Assembly: GCA_025352865.1 (NCBI GenBank)
Contig: JANXSB010000371.1
Span: 1-14,543, forward strand
Reading direction: 5' to 3'
Length of the DNA stretch: 14,543 nucleotides
From: Chthoniobacter sp.
Lineage (GTDB): Bacteria > Verrucomicrobiota > Verrucomicrobiia > Chthoniobacterales > Chthoniobacteraceae
The position numbers and the translations under genes were made by a program. Numbering within the stretch: position 1 is the stretch's first letter; each line of letters begins with the position of its first letter. Shown here one piece after another: positions 6,609 to 14,543 of the stretch. The notes beneath the pieces were generated by a model, which did not search any database, was not told where the DNA came from, and was given only the letters and a program-made list of their open reading frames with translations.

Positions 6609-7508
6609 TCATACATCGCAAATCCCCACCGCCTGCTTCAGCGACGCCAGCACATCCGCCCGCGCCGGGATGAACTCCTGCGCGACGTGCCCCTTGAAGC
6701 CCGTCTCCACGATCGCCCGCATGATCGGCGCGTAATTCAGCTCCTGCGTCTCGTCGATCTCATGCCGCCCCGGCACGCCGCCGGTGTGGTAGTGCGCGAA
6801 GTATTCGTGCCCCGCCTTGATCCGCGCGATCACGTCGCCCTCCATGATCTGCATGTGGTAAATGTCGTAGAGCAGTTTGAAATTCGCCGAGCCCACCGCC
6901 TTGCACAGCGCAATGCCCCAGTCGCTGTGATCGCACATGTAGTCGGGATGATTCACGCGCGAGTTCAGCAGCTCCATGCAGATGATGACCCCGCGCTTTT
7001 CCGCCAGCGCCATGATCTTCTTCAGTCCCTCCGCGCAATTCTTCAGCCCCGTCTCATCGTCCATCTTGTCGCGGTTTCCCGAGAAACAGATCAGGTTCTT
7101 GAAACCCGCATCCGCCGTCGCATGGATGAACGGCTCATACGCCGCCACCAGCGTCTCGTGATGCTCCGTGCGGTTGAACGCCTTCGTGATCCCGCCCACC
7201 GCCGTGCCGTCCGCCAGCTTGCCCGACGCCCCGCTCACCATCGCGCACACGAGATCGTGCTTTTTCAAAGTCGGAAAATCCGTCGGCGGCAGCAGGTCGA
7301 TCGAGCTGATACCCATCTCCTTCCCCGCCACGCACAGGTCTTCGAGCGGCACCTTCGCGTAGCACCACTTGCACACCGAATGATTCACATGCCCCTTCGT
7401 CCCGCCCGCCGCATCGGCGGCGGAAAGGCGCTGGTGCAGGCTCGCGGCGGTGGCGGCCACAGCGGCGGTGGAGAGAAACGTGCGGCGGGAGAGCGGGGAG
7501 GATTTCAT
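6609..7508 (-). CDS. Tat-exported sugar isomerase/epimerase-like TIM barrel (hydroxypyruvate isomerase family)
   Basis: A 299-aa protein. Residues 1-31 are a twin-arginine signal (SRRTFLS at 7-13, an Ala-rich hydrophobic stretch, then SAADA), so export as a folded protein to the periplasm is expected. The remainder is an AP-endonuclease-2-like TIM barrel. Probable metal ligands are Glu179 (ICMELLNS), Asp215 (LLYDIYHMQ), His241 (HYHTGGVPGRHE) and Glu278 (VAQEF). The VPGRHE...ELNY signature is that of the hydroxypyruvate isomerase group, where position 241 is often Gln. Tat-tagged members are common in Planctomycetes/Verrucomicrobia and their substrates are mostly unknown; a secreted sugar-modifying role is inference. 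A perfect hairpin sits 1 nt upstream of the ATG. Confidence 0.88.
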   Translation of the reverse strand: MKSSPLSRRTFLSTAAVAATAASLHQRLSAADAAGGTKGHVNHSVCKWCYAKVPLEDLCVAGKEMGISSIDLLPPTDFPTLKKHDLVCAMVSGASGKLADGTAVGGITKAFNRTEHHETLVAAYEPFIHATADAGFKNLICFSGNRDKMDDETGLKNCAEGLKKIMALAEKRGVIICMELLNSRVNHPDYMCDHSDWGIALCKAVGSANFKLLYDIYHMQIMEGDVIARIKAGHEYFAHYHTGGVPGRHEIDETQELNYAPIMRAIVETGFKGHVAQEFIPARADVLASLKQAVGICDV

Positions 7509-7509
7509 G

Positions 7510-7530
7510 CGCGCAGCCTACGCCTGCGCG
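7510..7530 (-). promoter_or_regulatory. Perfect dyad abutting the isomerase start codon
   Basis: CGCGCAG (7510-7516) and CTGCGCG (7524-7530) form a 7-bp GC-rich stem with a 7-nt loop, ending 1 nt before the ATG at 7508. In mRNA it would occupy the place of a ribosome binding site; in DNA it could be an operator. I see nothing else in the 7509-7691 gap beyond an A-rich stretch (about 7640-7690) before the DUF3303-like gene. Function is inferred. Confidence 0.35.
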
Positions 7531-7691
7531 ACACATCCGCCAAGCCCCATGAATGACGAACGTCGGATGCCGCTCTTGCCAATCCCCACCCACCGCCCCA
7601 ACATTTTCAGCACCGTCATGCGGATGGACGTTCACACCAAGAAAAAAACAGAAAGACAAAGTCAGTCGAATAAGAAAGGTAATACAAAGTT

Positions 7692-8006
7692 ATGAAATAC
7701 ATGATTAGCTGGTTTGAACGCCCGCAAGGTTCACCTATGGAATACGAGAATGCCCAGAAGCGGATTCTGGAGGTGTTCACGCAATGGAAGGCGCCCGCCA
7801 ATTTCAAGATCGAGTTATTTGTCGTGCGGGTGGGCGAGTGGGGCGGGCACATGCTGGTGGACTGCGATGATCCGGCGACCGTTCACAAGGTCTGCTCGAC
7901 CTGGCCCGCCTTCGTCTTCGAGGCGCGACCCGTGATTCCCATCGCGGACGCTGTCCGGGTGGAGATCGAAACGATCGCCTGGCGCGATGGACTCAAAGGC
8001 AAATGA
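7692..8006 (+). CDS. DUF3303-like small protein
   Basis: A 104-aa protein with no signal peptide or membrane segment. The start MKYMISWF, the central HMLVDCDDPATVHKVCSTWPAFVFEARPVI and the following AV segment resemble DUF3303, a family of small ferredoxin-like-fold proteins of unknown function (typical pattern: MxxMxxW, then a V-E-x-D-D-P segment and W-x-x-x-x-x-F-x-x-x-P-V). It starts at the ATG at 7692, with only a distant AAAGG upstream. It is followed after 76 bp by a GNAT gene on the same strand and may be co-transcribed. No biochemical role can be given. Confidence 0.72.
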   Translation: MKYMISWFERPQGSPMEYENAQKRILEVFTQWKAPANFKIELFVVRVGEWGGHMLVDCDDPATVHKVCSTWPAFVFEARPVIPIADAVRVEIETIAWRDGLKGK

Positions 8007-8082
8007 CATTTGAGAGACCGTTCACGGCATAGCCATGCGCAGTAGCTCGGGGACGTAAGGCCTCGCTACCCGCACCCAGACA

Positions 8083-8526
8083 ATGGAAGCCATTATTGCT
8101 CACGCAGAGTCATCTGCCGCGATCCTTCGCTGCTATCCCGTGATGTCGCAGCTTCGCCCGCAAATCCGGGAGGATGAGTTTGTCGGGCGCGTGGTCCGAT
8201 TGCAAAAGCAAGGCTACAAGCTCGCCTATCTGGAGGCCGGTTCACGCATCCGGGCACTTGCAGGCTACCGATTCATGGAGTTGCTGGCGTGGGGATCCAT
8301 TTGCTATGTGGATGACTTGGTGACTGACGCCGACAGCCGCTCGCAAGCTTACGGACGCACCCTATTTGACTGGGTCGTCGCACGCGCACGCGAGAGCGGC
8401 TGTGAGCAGTTCCATCTTGATTCCGGCGTTCAGCGTTTCGACGCCCATCGCTTTTATCTTGCCCGGCGCATGGCCATTACCTGCCATCACTTTGCCATGT
8501 CGCTTGCCGATGACCGAAACGCCTAG
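8083..8526 (+). CDS. GNAT-family N-acetyltransferase
   Basis: A 147-aa single-domain protein. YVDDLVTDADSRSQAYGRTLFDWVVARARESGC (75-107) has the GNAT motif A arrangement: a beta-strand with DDL, then RSQAYG (86-91) as a form of the Q/RxxGxG/A acetyl-CoA pyrophosphate loop, then a helix. QFHLDSGVQRFDAHRFYLARRM (109-130) is motif B, with the typical A-x-x-F-Y segment. It probably acetylates a small molecule or protein amine using acetyl-CoA; the substrate is unknown. No Shine-Dalgarno is visible. A strong hairpin terminator follows the stop within 10 bp. Lower GC and less biased codons than the neighbours (my impression by eye) hint at a more recent arrival. Confidence 0.87.
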   Translation: MEAIIAHAESSAAILRCYPVMSQLRPQIREDEFVGRVVRLQKQGYKLAYLEAGSRIRALAGYRFMELLAWGSICYVDDLVTDADSRSQAYGRTLFDWVVARARESGCEQFHLDSGVQRFDAHRFYLARRMAITCHHFAMSLADDRNA

Positions 8527-8527
8527 C

Positions 8528-8576
8528 CCTGCGCTCGCAGCCGGAGCGCGAGGCTGCGAGAGAGCAGGAGCGTTTT
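8528..8576 (+). terminator. Intrinsic terminator after the GNAT gene
   Basis: CTCGCAGCC (8534-8542) pairs perfectly with GGCTGCGAG (8552-8560) around a 9-nt loop. An outer CCTG/CAGG pair (8528-8531, 8565-8568) extends it. TTTT follows at 8573-8576. It lies between the GNAT stop (8526) and the convergent stop of the tgt fusion (8589). No T-run exists on the minus side, so it mainly serves the + strand. Confidence 0.6.
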
Positions 8577-8588
8577 CATTGAGACGAA

Positions 8589-10730
<2,142 letters not shown>

Positions 10731-10765
10731 TTGTTCCCTCACCATCGCGCGCCAATAATCCACCC

Positions 10766-11698
10766 ATGCCCGCCCGCTCTCCCCACGCCGCCCTACTTGA
10801 TGAAGTCGGCACCGTCGATGCCGTCGGCATCGAGGAGCGCGTGGCGAAATACACCACGCGCTCGATCAAGAAGGCGTCGAAACTCTGGGGCCTCAAGACC
10901 GCCGTCTCGATGGTCGATCTCACCACGCTTGAGGGAAAGGACACGCCCGGCAAAGTCGCCGCGCTTTGCCAGAAAGCGCTCCGTCCGCACGACGATCCGG
11001 GCGTGCCGCAGGTCGCTGCCGTCTGCGTTTATCCCGCGATGGTCCGCCACGCGCGCCGCGCGCTCGGCAGCGATACCGCGGTGCGCATCGCCTCGGTCGC
11101 CACCGCTTTTCCCTCCGGCCAGGCCCCGCTCAAGACGCGGCTCGCCGAGGTGCGTGCCGCGGTCGGCGACGGCGCGGATGAGATCGACATGGTCATCAAC
11201 CGCGGCGCGTTTCTCGCGGGCGATTTTTCCCTCGTGCAGGACGAAATCGCCGCCGTGCTCGCGGCGTGCGGTGACGCCACTTTGAAAGTCATCCTCGAAG
11301 TCAGCGAACTCGAGACCTACGATAACATCCGCGCCGCCTCCTTCCTCGCCATGCGCGTGCTGCGCCCCGGCGACTTCATCAAGACGAGCACCGGCAAGAC
11401 CACCCTCAACGCCACGCTCGGCAACAACCAGGTCATGCTCGAAGCCATCCGCGACTTCTATCTCGACACCGGCACGGCCATCGCCATGAAACCCGCTGGC
11501 GGCATCCGCACGGCGAAGCAGGCGCTGCAGTTCCTCATCGCCGTAAAGGAAACGCTCGGCGACGCCTGGCTGAACAACACGCGCTACCGCTTCGGCGCGA
11601 GCGCACTGCTCAATGACCTGCTCCGCCAGATCGAAAAGGAGCGCACCGGGAGTTATCAGGCCCCCTATTACTTCAGCGAGGCGGCGGAGTCCTACTAA
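10766..11698 (+). CDS. deoC: Deoxyribose-phosphate aldolase (long, eukaryote-like type)
   Basis: A 310-aa class I aldolase that cleaves 2-deoxyribose-5-phosphate to glyceraldehyde-3-phosphate and acetaldehyde in deoxynucleoside catabolism. Catalytic residues by homology are Asp141 (EIDMVINRG), Schiff-base Lys206 (FIKTSTGKTT) and Lys242 (MKPAGGIR). It is about 50 aa longer than E. coli DeoC and resembles the long DERA type of animals (WGLKTAVSMVDLTTL, AAVCVYPAMV, ASVATAFPSGQ, LKTRLAEVR). It ends in Tyr; the C-terminal Tyr aids catalysis in E. coli DERA. The ATG at 10766 is used because the open frame upstream reaches into the divergent tgt region. The last 457 bp recur at 12627-13083. No thymidine or purine phosphorylase gene is adjacent. 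Confidence 0.95.
   Translation: MPARSPHAALLDEVGTVDAVGIEERVAKYTTRSIKKASKLWGLKTAVSMVDLTTLEGKDTPGKVAALCQKALRPHDDPGVPQVAAVCVYPAMVRHARRALGSDTAVRIASVATAFPSGQAPLKTRLAEVRAAVGDGADEIDMVINRGAFLAGDFSLVQDEIAAVLAACGDATLKVILEVSELETYDNIRAASFLAMRVLRPGDFIKTSTGKTTLNATLGNNQVMLEAIRDFYLDTGTAIAMKPAGGIRTAKQALQFLIAVKETLGDAWLNNTRYRFGASALLNDLLRQIEKERTGSYQAPYYFSEAAESY
11242..11698. repeat. Direct repeat copy 1 (3' half of deoC)
   Basis: This segment, from codon 160 of deoC through the stop, matches 12627-13083 without a single indel at a constant offset of 1385 bp. I count 28 mismatches in 457 bp (about 94% identity). Similarity stops abruptly just after the stop codon and at the 5' boundary. Confidence 0.95.
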
Positions 11699-11731
11699 AG
11701 CGCGGAGCGCGCAGATAGAGTCAGCTCTCAG

Positions 11732-12544
11732 TTACTTGCGGCGGCGGCGCAAGCCTGTGAGCGCCAGGCCGGCAGCGATAAGGCCCCCTGAAGCTGGCTC
11801 GGGAACGGCCAGGATGGCTGCCTTTCCACCGGCTTGGATACTCGCGATCTGCGTGTTTGTCAGGGCTTGATCGAAGATAAAGGCGTTGTCGATGGAGCCG
11901 TTGAAAAAGCTATCGTAGAAAGGGTTCTTCCCGATCCACAACTGCGGGTTCTCGACGGCGTCGCCGCCGGTGGTGTCCACCGCAGTGTAGGAGTTTCCGC
12001 CCACGAAGAGCGTGAAATTCGTCCCGTCATAGCGGCCCGCCACAAACGTAAAGGCGGGACTGATGGTGATGCCGCTGGGCAGCACATGCGAGCCGGCCCC
12101 GCCTCCGCCGAATGCCGAATAGGAATACCCCGGTGCGCCGTTGCCGTTCAAATCGCGGTTATCGATGCCGATATGCCGGTCGTAATTCCCAGGATTGTTG
12201 TCATCGGCGGAGAGAATCGCCGTGCGGATGTTGGGGTTCGAGGTGCTGACCCAGGCACCCATGGTCACAGCAGGCATGACTGCGGGACTGATGTCGATCG
12301 GCAGCCGGAGGACGCTATTGATGCCGTTGAACGTTCCCGCCTGACCTTCAAATCCCGCAGCAAACCCGCTCACAGAGCCGGAGACAGGATTCTTATTGTT
12401 TCCGGAAACATCGTTGGTGGTTCCGTCGAAATCGTAGAGGGCGACCAGAGCCGCCGGGGATGTCGCGGTGGCCGCCGCGAGACACAGTACGGCAGCGGCA
12501 GAAATACGAGGGAAGGATACGGATGGGTGGGATATTTTTTGCAT
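11732..12544 (-). CDS. PEP-CTERM sorting-domain protein with LamG-like domain
   Basis: A 270-aa exported protein. Residues 1-32 form a signal peptide (hydrophobic AAAVLCLAAATATSPAA). Residues about 35-235 form a LamG/concanavalin-A-like jelly roll: YDFDGTTNDVSGNNKN, GFEGQAGTFNG, VTMGAWVSTSNPN, FVAGRYDGTNFTLFVGG, and NGSIDNAFIFDQALTNTQIASIQ. The C-terminus VPEPASGGLIAAGLALTGLRRRRK is a textbook PEP-CTERM signal: VPEP at 247-250, a hydrophobic helix, then an Arg cluster. The exosortase system processes such tails, linking the protein to the cell surface or extracellular matrix. The ligand is unknown; LamG domains often bind glycans. It lies between two copies of the deoC 3' end, on the opposite strand, ending 33 bp from the deoC stop. 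Confidence 0.93.
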   Translation of the reverse strand: MQKISHPSVSFPRISAAAVLCLAAATATSPAALVALYDFDGTTNDVSGNNKNPVSGSVSGFAAGFEGQAGTFNGINSVLRLPIDISPAVMPAVTMGAWVSTSNPNIRTAILSADDNNPGNYDRHIGIDNRDLNGNGAPGYSYSAFGGGGAGSHVLPSGITISPAFTFVAGRYDGTNFTLFVGGNSYTAVDTTGGDAVENPQLWIGKNPFYDSFFNGSIDNAFIFDQALTNTQIASIQAGGKAAILAVPEPASGGLIAAGLALTGLRRRRK

Positions 12545-12581
12545 GGAGTGCGGCTAAAAAGCAGGCGGAGTGCCGCTTGGC

Positions 12582-12600
12582 AAAACTAAAAACTGAAAAA
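12582..12600. repeat. Degenerate heptamer-spaced A/CT motif
   Basis: AAAACT units recur with the CT pair at 12586-12587 and 12593-12594, a period of 7 over about 2.5 copies. It lies between the PEP-CTERM start and the left end of the deoC fragment. The low complexity makes this weak on its own. It is noted because two clear heptamer arrays occur in waaA. Confidence 0.3.
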
Positions 12601-12626
12601 TCGAGCAGTTGGGACGGCACGGGTGG

Positions 12627-13083
12627 CGAAATCGCCACCGTGCTCGCGGCGTGCGGCGAGGCCACTTTGAAAGTCATCCTCGAAGTCAGCGAACTCGAGA
12701 CTTTCGACAACATCCGCGCCGCCTCCTTCCTCGCCATGCGCGTGCTGCGCCCCGGCGACTTCATCAAGACGAGTACCGGCAAGACCACGCTCAACGCCAC
12801 GCTCGGCAACAACCAGGTCATGCTCGAAGCCATCCGCGACTTCTACCTCGACAACGGCACGGCCATCGCCATGAAACCCGCCGGCGGCATCCGCACGGCG
12901 AAGCAGGCGCTGCAATTTCTCATCGCCGTGAAGGAGACGCTCGGCGACGCCTGGCTCACCAATGCGCGCTACCGCTTTGGCGCGAGCGCGCTGCTCAATG
13001 ACCTCCTCCGGCAGATCGAAAAGGAGCGCACGGGGAGTTATCAGGCTCCCTATTATTTTAGCGAGGCGGCGGAGTCCTACTAG
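12627..13083 (+). pseudogene. Truncated second copy of deoC (3' half only)
   Basis: Encodes 151 residues matching deoC residues 160-310, starting at EIATVLAACGEATLKVILEV and ending in ESY with its own stop. It keeps the Schiff-base lysine motif FIKTSTGKTT and MKPAGGIR but lacks the first 159 residues, including catalytic Asp141, so it cannot be an active aldolase. It has no frameshifts or internal stops. Six residues differ from the intact copy (A/T, D/E, Y/F, T/N, N/T, T/A), while about 22 differences are silent, counting TAA/TAG. The open frame extends upstream to an ATG at 12460, but that part is antisense to the PEP-CTERM gene and unlike deoC. Best read as a fragment left by recombination. 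Confidence 0.85.
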
Positions 13084-13113
13084 GGCGCTGCATATCTGGC
13101 TTCAAGCTCGCCT

Positions 13114-13144
13114 GCGTGTTTACCAACACGCCTTAGCGCTTTTT
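13114..13144 (+). terminator. Hairpin plus T5 after the deoC fragment
   Basis: GCGTGTT (13114-13120) and AACACGC (13125-13131) form a perfect 7-bp stem with a 4-nt TACC loop, about 30 bp after the deoC-fragment stop. TTTTT follows at 13140-13144 after an 8-nt gap. It is a plausible terminator for + transcription. The intact deoC at 11698 has only a very short GCGC/GCGC hairpin behind it and no T-run. Confidence 0.4.
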
Positions 13145-14543
13145 GGCAAAGCTCTGGCCGGTGACGCGGGCGCGAATGGCAAATCCGGTCTCGCGGATTT
13201 CCACATGCACCGCGCCAGCGCGATCCTGGCGGAAGACCGTGATGCCGCGTGCGGCGACGCTTTGCTCCCACGCATCGAGCGTCTCCGGCGGCTGGCCGTA
13301 GCCGAGTGCGCTGCAGATGACGGCCTGCGGCTGCACGCGGGCGAGGAAGTCGATGGTGCCGGAAAGGTCTTTGGCGTGCTGGCCTTTGATGACGACATCG
13401 GTGCGCAGGTCGGGCTCGTTTTCGAGCAGCCACTGCTCGGTGGCGAAGCCGCTGTCGGACATGAAGAGCACGCGGGTGCCGGCGGCTTCGAGTTGGATGA
13501 CGAGCGCCTTGTCATCGGCGGTGGCGCGCTGGAGGCCCGCGGGCGGATAGAGCACGCGGAGCGTGGCGCGGCCGATGTGGATGGCGTCGCCGTTTTCGTA
13601 GAGTCCTTTGCCGAGGCCGCGTCGCGCGAGTTCGGCGTGGAAGTCCTTGCGCGTGGTCGAGCGGTCGCGGAGGACGGAATCGACGAGGAAGCGCGGGCGG
13701 AAATCGTCGAGCGCGGCGAGCGCACCGCCGATGTGTTTCACGTCGCCGTGCGTGAGCAGGAGCCCGTCGAGGCGGTTCACGCCGCGGGTGCGGAGGCAGG
13801 GCAGGACGATGTGGTCGTAGGCGGTGTCGCCGCCGCAATCGAGCAGCCAGTCGCGCCCGCCCGTGCGCATGTGGGCCGCGCCGCCTTCGCCGAGATCGAG
13901 CACGGTGATCTCGCAGACGGGCGCGGACGAAAGGCGCGGGACTTCCACGTAGTACCAGCCGCCAGGGATGAGCGCGCAGATTTTCAAAACGCCGAGGAGC
14001 GCTTTCGCGCAAAGCCAGTTGGCGTTGTTGAAAAGGATCGCGCCCATTTTCCACAGCGGCGCGGCGAGCAGCGTGGCAATGCCGAGCACGAGGACGACGA
14101 ATGCGAGCGGCACGGCGATCATGTTTGCGACCAGCGCGGACGGGGAGAAAAGGTGAAAGTATCCGGCGGTGAAAAGCAGCGAGCCGACCCATGCGGAAAC
14201 GGTGACGCCGAGCGCGGCGGCGAATTTTTCCGAGAGCAAAGCGCCGGCATGCTGCGGCCAGCGCCAGAGCGCGCGGGGCAAGTATTCATCAGGCTTCCCG
14301 AGCGGTTCGAGGCGGCGCGAGATTTTTCCCGAGAGCCAGACGATGACGACGACGAGAACAAATGAGAACTGGAAGCCCGGCGAGAAAAGCTGGTTGGTGT
14401 CCCACGCGAGAATGGCGAAGGCCGCCGCGCCGAGGCTGTTGAAGGCGAGCGGGCGGCGATCGCCGAGATGGGCGAGGAGGACGAGCGAGCACATGATGGT
14501 GGCGCGCACGCAGCTCGCAGTGAGGCCGGTGACGAGCGCGTAG
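13133..14543 (-). CDS. comEC: ComEC/Rec2-family DNA-uptake channel protein, C-terminal part (5' end outside window)
   Basis: The frame is open to the right edge (470 codons visible, N-terminus missing). The first residues, YALVTGLTASCVRATIMCSLVLLA, then RRPLAFNSLG and LFSPGFQFSFVLVV, are the signature of the ComEC competence domain, a polytopic inner-membrane channel that passes single-stranded DNA. Further membrane segments follow to about residue 220. The remainder is a metallo-beta-lactamase-like domain: ITVLDLGEGGAAHMRTGG, LLDCGG, LLLTHGDVKHIGG, then FMSDSG and DVVIKGQHAKD. The usual HxDxDH metal motif reads H-G-D-V-K-H, and the usual HHGS block reads QHAKD, so nuclease activity may be reduced or lost. 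The GTG at 14509 is not a credible start because homology continues upstream. Confidence 0.88.
   Translation of the reverse strand, partial: YALVTGLTASCVRATIMCSLVLLAHLGDRRPLAFNSLGAAAFAILAWDTNQLFSPGFQFSFVLVVVIVWLSGKISRRLEPLGKPDEYLPRALWRWPQHAGALLSEKFAAALGVTVSAWVGSLLFTAGYFHLFSPSALVANMIAVPLAFVVLVLGIATLLAAPLWKMGAILFNNANWLCAKALLGVLKICALIPGGWYYVEVPRLSSAPVCEITVLDLGEGGAAHMRTGGRDWLLDCGGDTAYDHIVLPCLRTRGVNRLDGLLLTHGDVKHIGGALAALDDFRPRFLVDSVLRDRSTTRKDFHAELARRGLGKGLYENGDAIHIGRATLRVLYPPAGLQRATADDKALVIQLEAAGTRVLFMSDSGFATEQWLLENEPDLRTDVVIKGQHAKDLSGTIDFLARVQPQAVICSALGYGQPPETLDAWEQSVAARGITVFRQDRAGAVHVEIRETGFAIRARVTGQSFAKKR

Noticed and set aside
8007..8082. Possible GTAGC/GCTAC hairpin between the DUF3303-like and GNAT genes
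   Set aside because: Only a 5-bp stem with a long loop and no T-run; not better than chance in GC-rich DNA.
10731..10765. Start of the tgt fusion at the ATG at 10763
   Set aside because: It would lie only 2 bp from the divergent deoC ATG and adds residues absent from Tgt proteins; 10730 (GAGGG upstream) or the GTG at 10622 fits better.
12460..13083. A 207-aa protein-coding gene containing the deoC 3' half
   Set aside because: The first 55 codons are antisense to the PEP-CTERM gene and the short gap and resemble nothing; no ribosome binding site. I call only the deoC-like part, as a pseudogene.
12962..14365. Long + strand open frame (467 aa) opposite comEC
   Set aside because: Composition typical of antisense frames; the minus strand encodes clear ComEC motifs. 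Its first part also overlaps the deoC fragment in another frame.

Overview
The window is a GC-rich, densely packed bacterial chromosome segment. It encodes an LPS-inner-core (Kdo) transferase, an AsmA-like envelope protein, a Tat-exported TIM-barrel protein and a PEP-CTERM surface protein, so the host is a Gram-negative with an outer membrane. PEP-CTERM/LamG proteins, agarase-like exported enzymes, weak Shine-Dalgarno use and heptamer tandem repeats together suggest Verrucomicrobiota (possibly Opitutales). That placement is inferred from gene content, not from a marker gene.

Layout. Positions 1-1925 (-) hold a secreted SGNH-hydrolase/agarase-like protein cut by the left edge. A tRNA-Glu(UUC) gene follows at 2109-2181 (-). 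Positions 2265-5682 (-) form an operon, asmA-like > rsmD > waaA, in which both junctions are 4-base GTGA stop/start overlaps. A lipid kinase (5739-6605, +) diverges from it and ends 3 bp from a convergent Tat-secreted sugar isomerase/epimerase-like gene (6609-7508, -). Two small + genes follow, a DUF3303-like protein (7692-8006) and a GNAT acetyltransferase (8083-8526), then a strong hairpin terminator. Positions 8589-10730 (-) encode the most unusual protein: a complete tRNA-guanine transglycosylase (Tgt) fused to an MnmC2/DUF752-like methyltransferase, joining two enzymes that modify tRNA wobble nucleotide 34. deoC (10766-11698, +) follows. The last 457 bp of deoC are repeated at 12627-13083 at about 94% identity, and a PEP-CTERM gene (11732-12544, -) lies between the copies. 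The right edge holds the C-terminal part of a ComEC-like protein (13133-14543, -).

Themes. RNA modification recurs: RsmD acts on 16S rRNA, the Tgt-MnmC2 fusion acts on tRNA, and tRNA-Glu(UUC) is in general a substrate of the mnm5U34 pathway. Envelope and export functions form the second theme. The deoC/PEP-CTERM/deoC' arrangement looks like a small insertion by homologous recombination. No gene-free stretch exceeds 300 bp; the largest gaps (1926-2108 and 7509-7691) are about 183 bp each and are described below. I see no rRNA, CRISPR array, transposase or integrase.
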